From positions 62,001 through 126,000 of the forward strand of contig NW_027077454.1 of assembly GCF_963924675.1 (NCBI RefSeq): a stretch of 64,000 bases of DNA, written 5' to 3'. This DNA comes from Phocoena phocoena (Eukaryota > Chordata > Mammalia > Artiodactyla > Phocoenidae). The translations under genes were made by a program, and so were the position numbers. The notes below the pieces were generated by a model that searched no databases, was not told the DNA's origin, and worked only from the letters and a program-made list of their open reading frames with translations. Each line of letters opens with the position of its first letter. Position 1 is the stretch's first letter. Shown piece by piece: positions 62,762-64,000 of this stretch.

Positions 62762-64000
62762 CCAAGCAAGCCTGTAAATGAAATCTGCACCACAATGAAG
62801 TCTCACTGCCCCCCGGGCAAAAGGGCCATCTGAAAAAAGTGTAAAATCCAGAAATGTAGGACAGGATATGGAGAACAGGGAGCCTTGTCATGCTGATTGG
62901 CAGGATGTAAATTGCCAGCAGCCACCCTGGAGAAGTGTATGGTGTTTCCTGAAACACGTAAGAAACAAAGCAACACAGCCTATGGCACTTCCACTTATGG
63001 TCCTATAGCTTACGGAAATTAAAATCAAAAACAGACAGCCACCCCAATATTTGGGACGGCTGTGTTCACAAGAAGCTCGTCTACAGTATCAGGTAAATAT
63101 CCCAGAAAGCAAAAAATGGATAAAGAAGTTGTGGCACGTACGTGCAATGCAATATCACTCAGCAATGAAATCTGTGTCATCAGGCCCATAGCGGCATAGT
63201 GAGTGGATGCAGGTACGGTGATTCTACGTGAACTACGTCACACAGAAAAAGAAACATCATAAGATATCACTAATACACGGAATGTAAACTTGACTACACA
63301 TGAACTGAATTACAAAACAGAACAGGGTCTCAAATTTAGAAAACCAACTAGTGCTTGCTTATGGGGAAAGGTGCGTTGGGGTGCTGCATAAAACCAGAGA
63401 CTGAAATTAGCACAGATAACATTCCATAAGCCAAATATGTAATAGACAAGACCTACTCCTTGCTCAACGAAATGGACTCAACACCACATATTCAACGCCT
63501 AGGAATATACCTGACTAGGAAGAATCTTAAAACCCATGGATATATATATCTCCGTAAGAGAATCAAGCGTGTGTACAGCGGCGGAAATGCAGCACTGAAA
63601 ATCCGATAAAGACCATTATCAAAATAAATTTCGAAAACAAAACACAAAGACAGTGAAATAGAGAGCAATTCTTAAATAATTCACTCAGGGCATGTGATGC
63701 AACCGGGATTGACCACATCTACACCCAGAGCTGGTTGAGACATAAGGCTGGACACTTCTGGCTGATAGCACTGGTGAGTTTCGGTGAGGAAATGCAGACC
63801 CTTTGAAGTCATACTGCATGGGACCCATTCCATGGGTCCCAACTCTCCAGGTTCAAGGCATTCTTCCTCCAGCTAAAACATGCATGGGAAACCCAGAGTA
63901 TCGTCCACCGTGTGATTGGGAAACGATTTAAAATGCATCTCAGTTTTCGTATCCTGGTCCTCGGGTTCACCATTCCAGATGCTTTACTAACACTCTCCCC
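62690..64000 (+). repeat. Partial satellite unit C7 (window edge)
   Basis: First 1,311 bp of a unit, cut by the window end. Confidence 0.9.

Larger units (their letters stand above)
51576..64000 (+). repeat. Array C of the 1,747-bp satellite
   Basis: Palindrome starts at 52,221, 53,956, 55,703, 57,450, 59,196, 60,943 and 62,690. It has the same diverged left edge as array B, then young units, and leaves the window mid-unit. The 144 bp before 51,576 are the unassigned stretch matching 20,966-21,109. Confidence 0.95.

Noticed and set aside
1..64000. tRNA genes, rRNA genes or tRNA-derived SINEs
   Set aside because: No cloverleaf, A/B box pair or known cetacean SINE head was seen by reading; a model-based scan could change this.

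Overview
This window is mammalian satellite-rich DNA with no intact protein gene, RNA gene, operon or CRISPR array that I can support. The L1 3' ends at about 9.0 kb and 15.9 kb have the form seen in cetartiodactyl, and especially whale, genomes. The dominant tandem repeat has a unit of 1,747 bp, which fits my recollection of the common cetacean satellite (about 1.7 kb in most whales, about 1.58 kb in true dolphins). A non-delphinid cetacean is therefore my best guess. This rests on recall of family sequences and size, not on a database search.

Layout: (1) 1-10,046, array A of the 1,747-bp satellite, about five units, the last one split by an antisense L1. (2) 10,047-14,816, a second, unrelated GC-richer satellite with a 592-bp higher-order unit made of about eleven 54-bp monomers. 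(3) 14,817-21,109, an old diverged satellite piece, an L1 3' end, about 1.3 kb of unassigned DNA, a minisatellite, the decayed 3' half of a class I endogenous retrovirus (pol, env trace, LTR-like end) and another old L1 scrap. (4) 21,110-39,921, array B, beginning with diverged units and continuing with about nine young ones. (5) 39,922-51,575, a second copy of blocks 2-3. (6) 51,576-64,000, array C.

The segment of about 16 kb from about 7,870 to 23,943 is repeated at about 37,746 to 54,409. The repeat distance is 29,875 bp on the left and 30,466 bp on the right. The 591-bp difference is one extra 592-bp unit in the second copy, less a 1-bp deletion. The copies differ by only a handful of substitutions in several kb. 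Both duplication edges fall inside 1,747-bp units, as expected of unequal homologous exchange between satellite units. The window is thus a nested repeat: about 54-bp monomers in 592-bp units, 1,747-bp satellite units, and an outer repeat of about 30 kb.

The most unusual element is a 72-bp palindrome, perfect in seven copies, in every complete 1,747-bp unit. Its arms read like mariner terminal repeats (TTGGCCAAAAAG...). In several units a change in one arm is matched by the complementary change in the other, so arm symmetry is being restored or maintained. One junction with the 592-bp satellite lies inside a palindrome arm. The rest of the 1,747-bp unit is partly an ancient L1 ORF2/3' UTR fragment. 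Short recurring open frames of 61-84 codons are by-products of the tandem repeat and are not annotated as genes.
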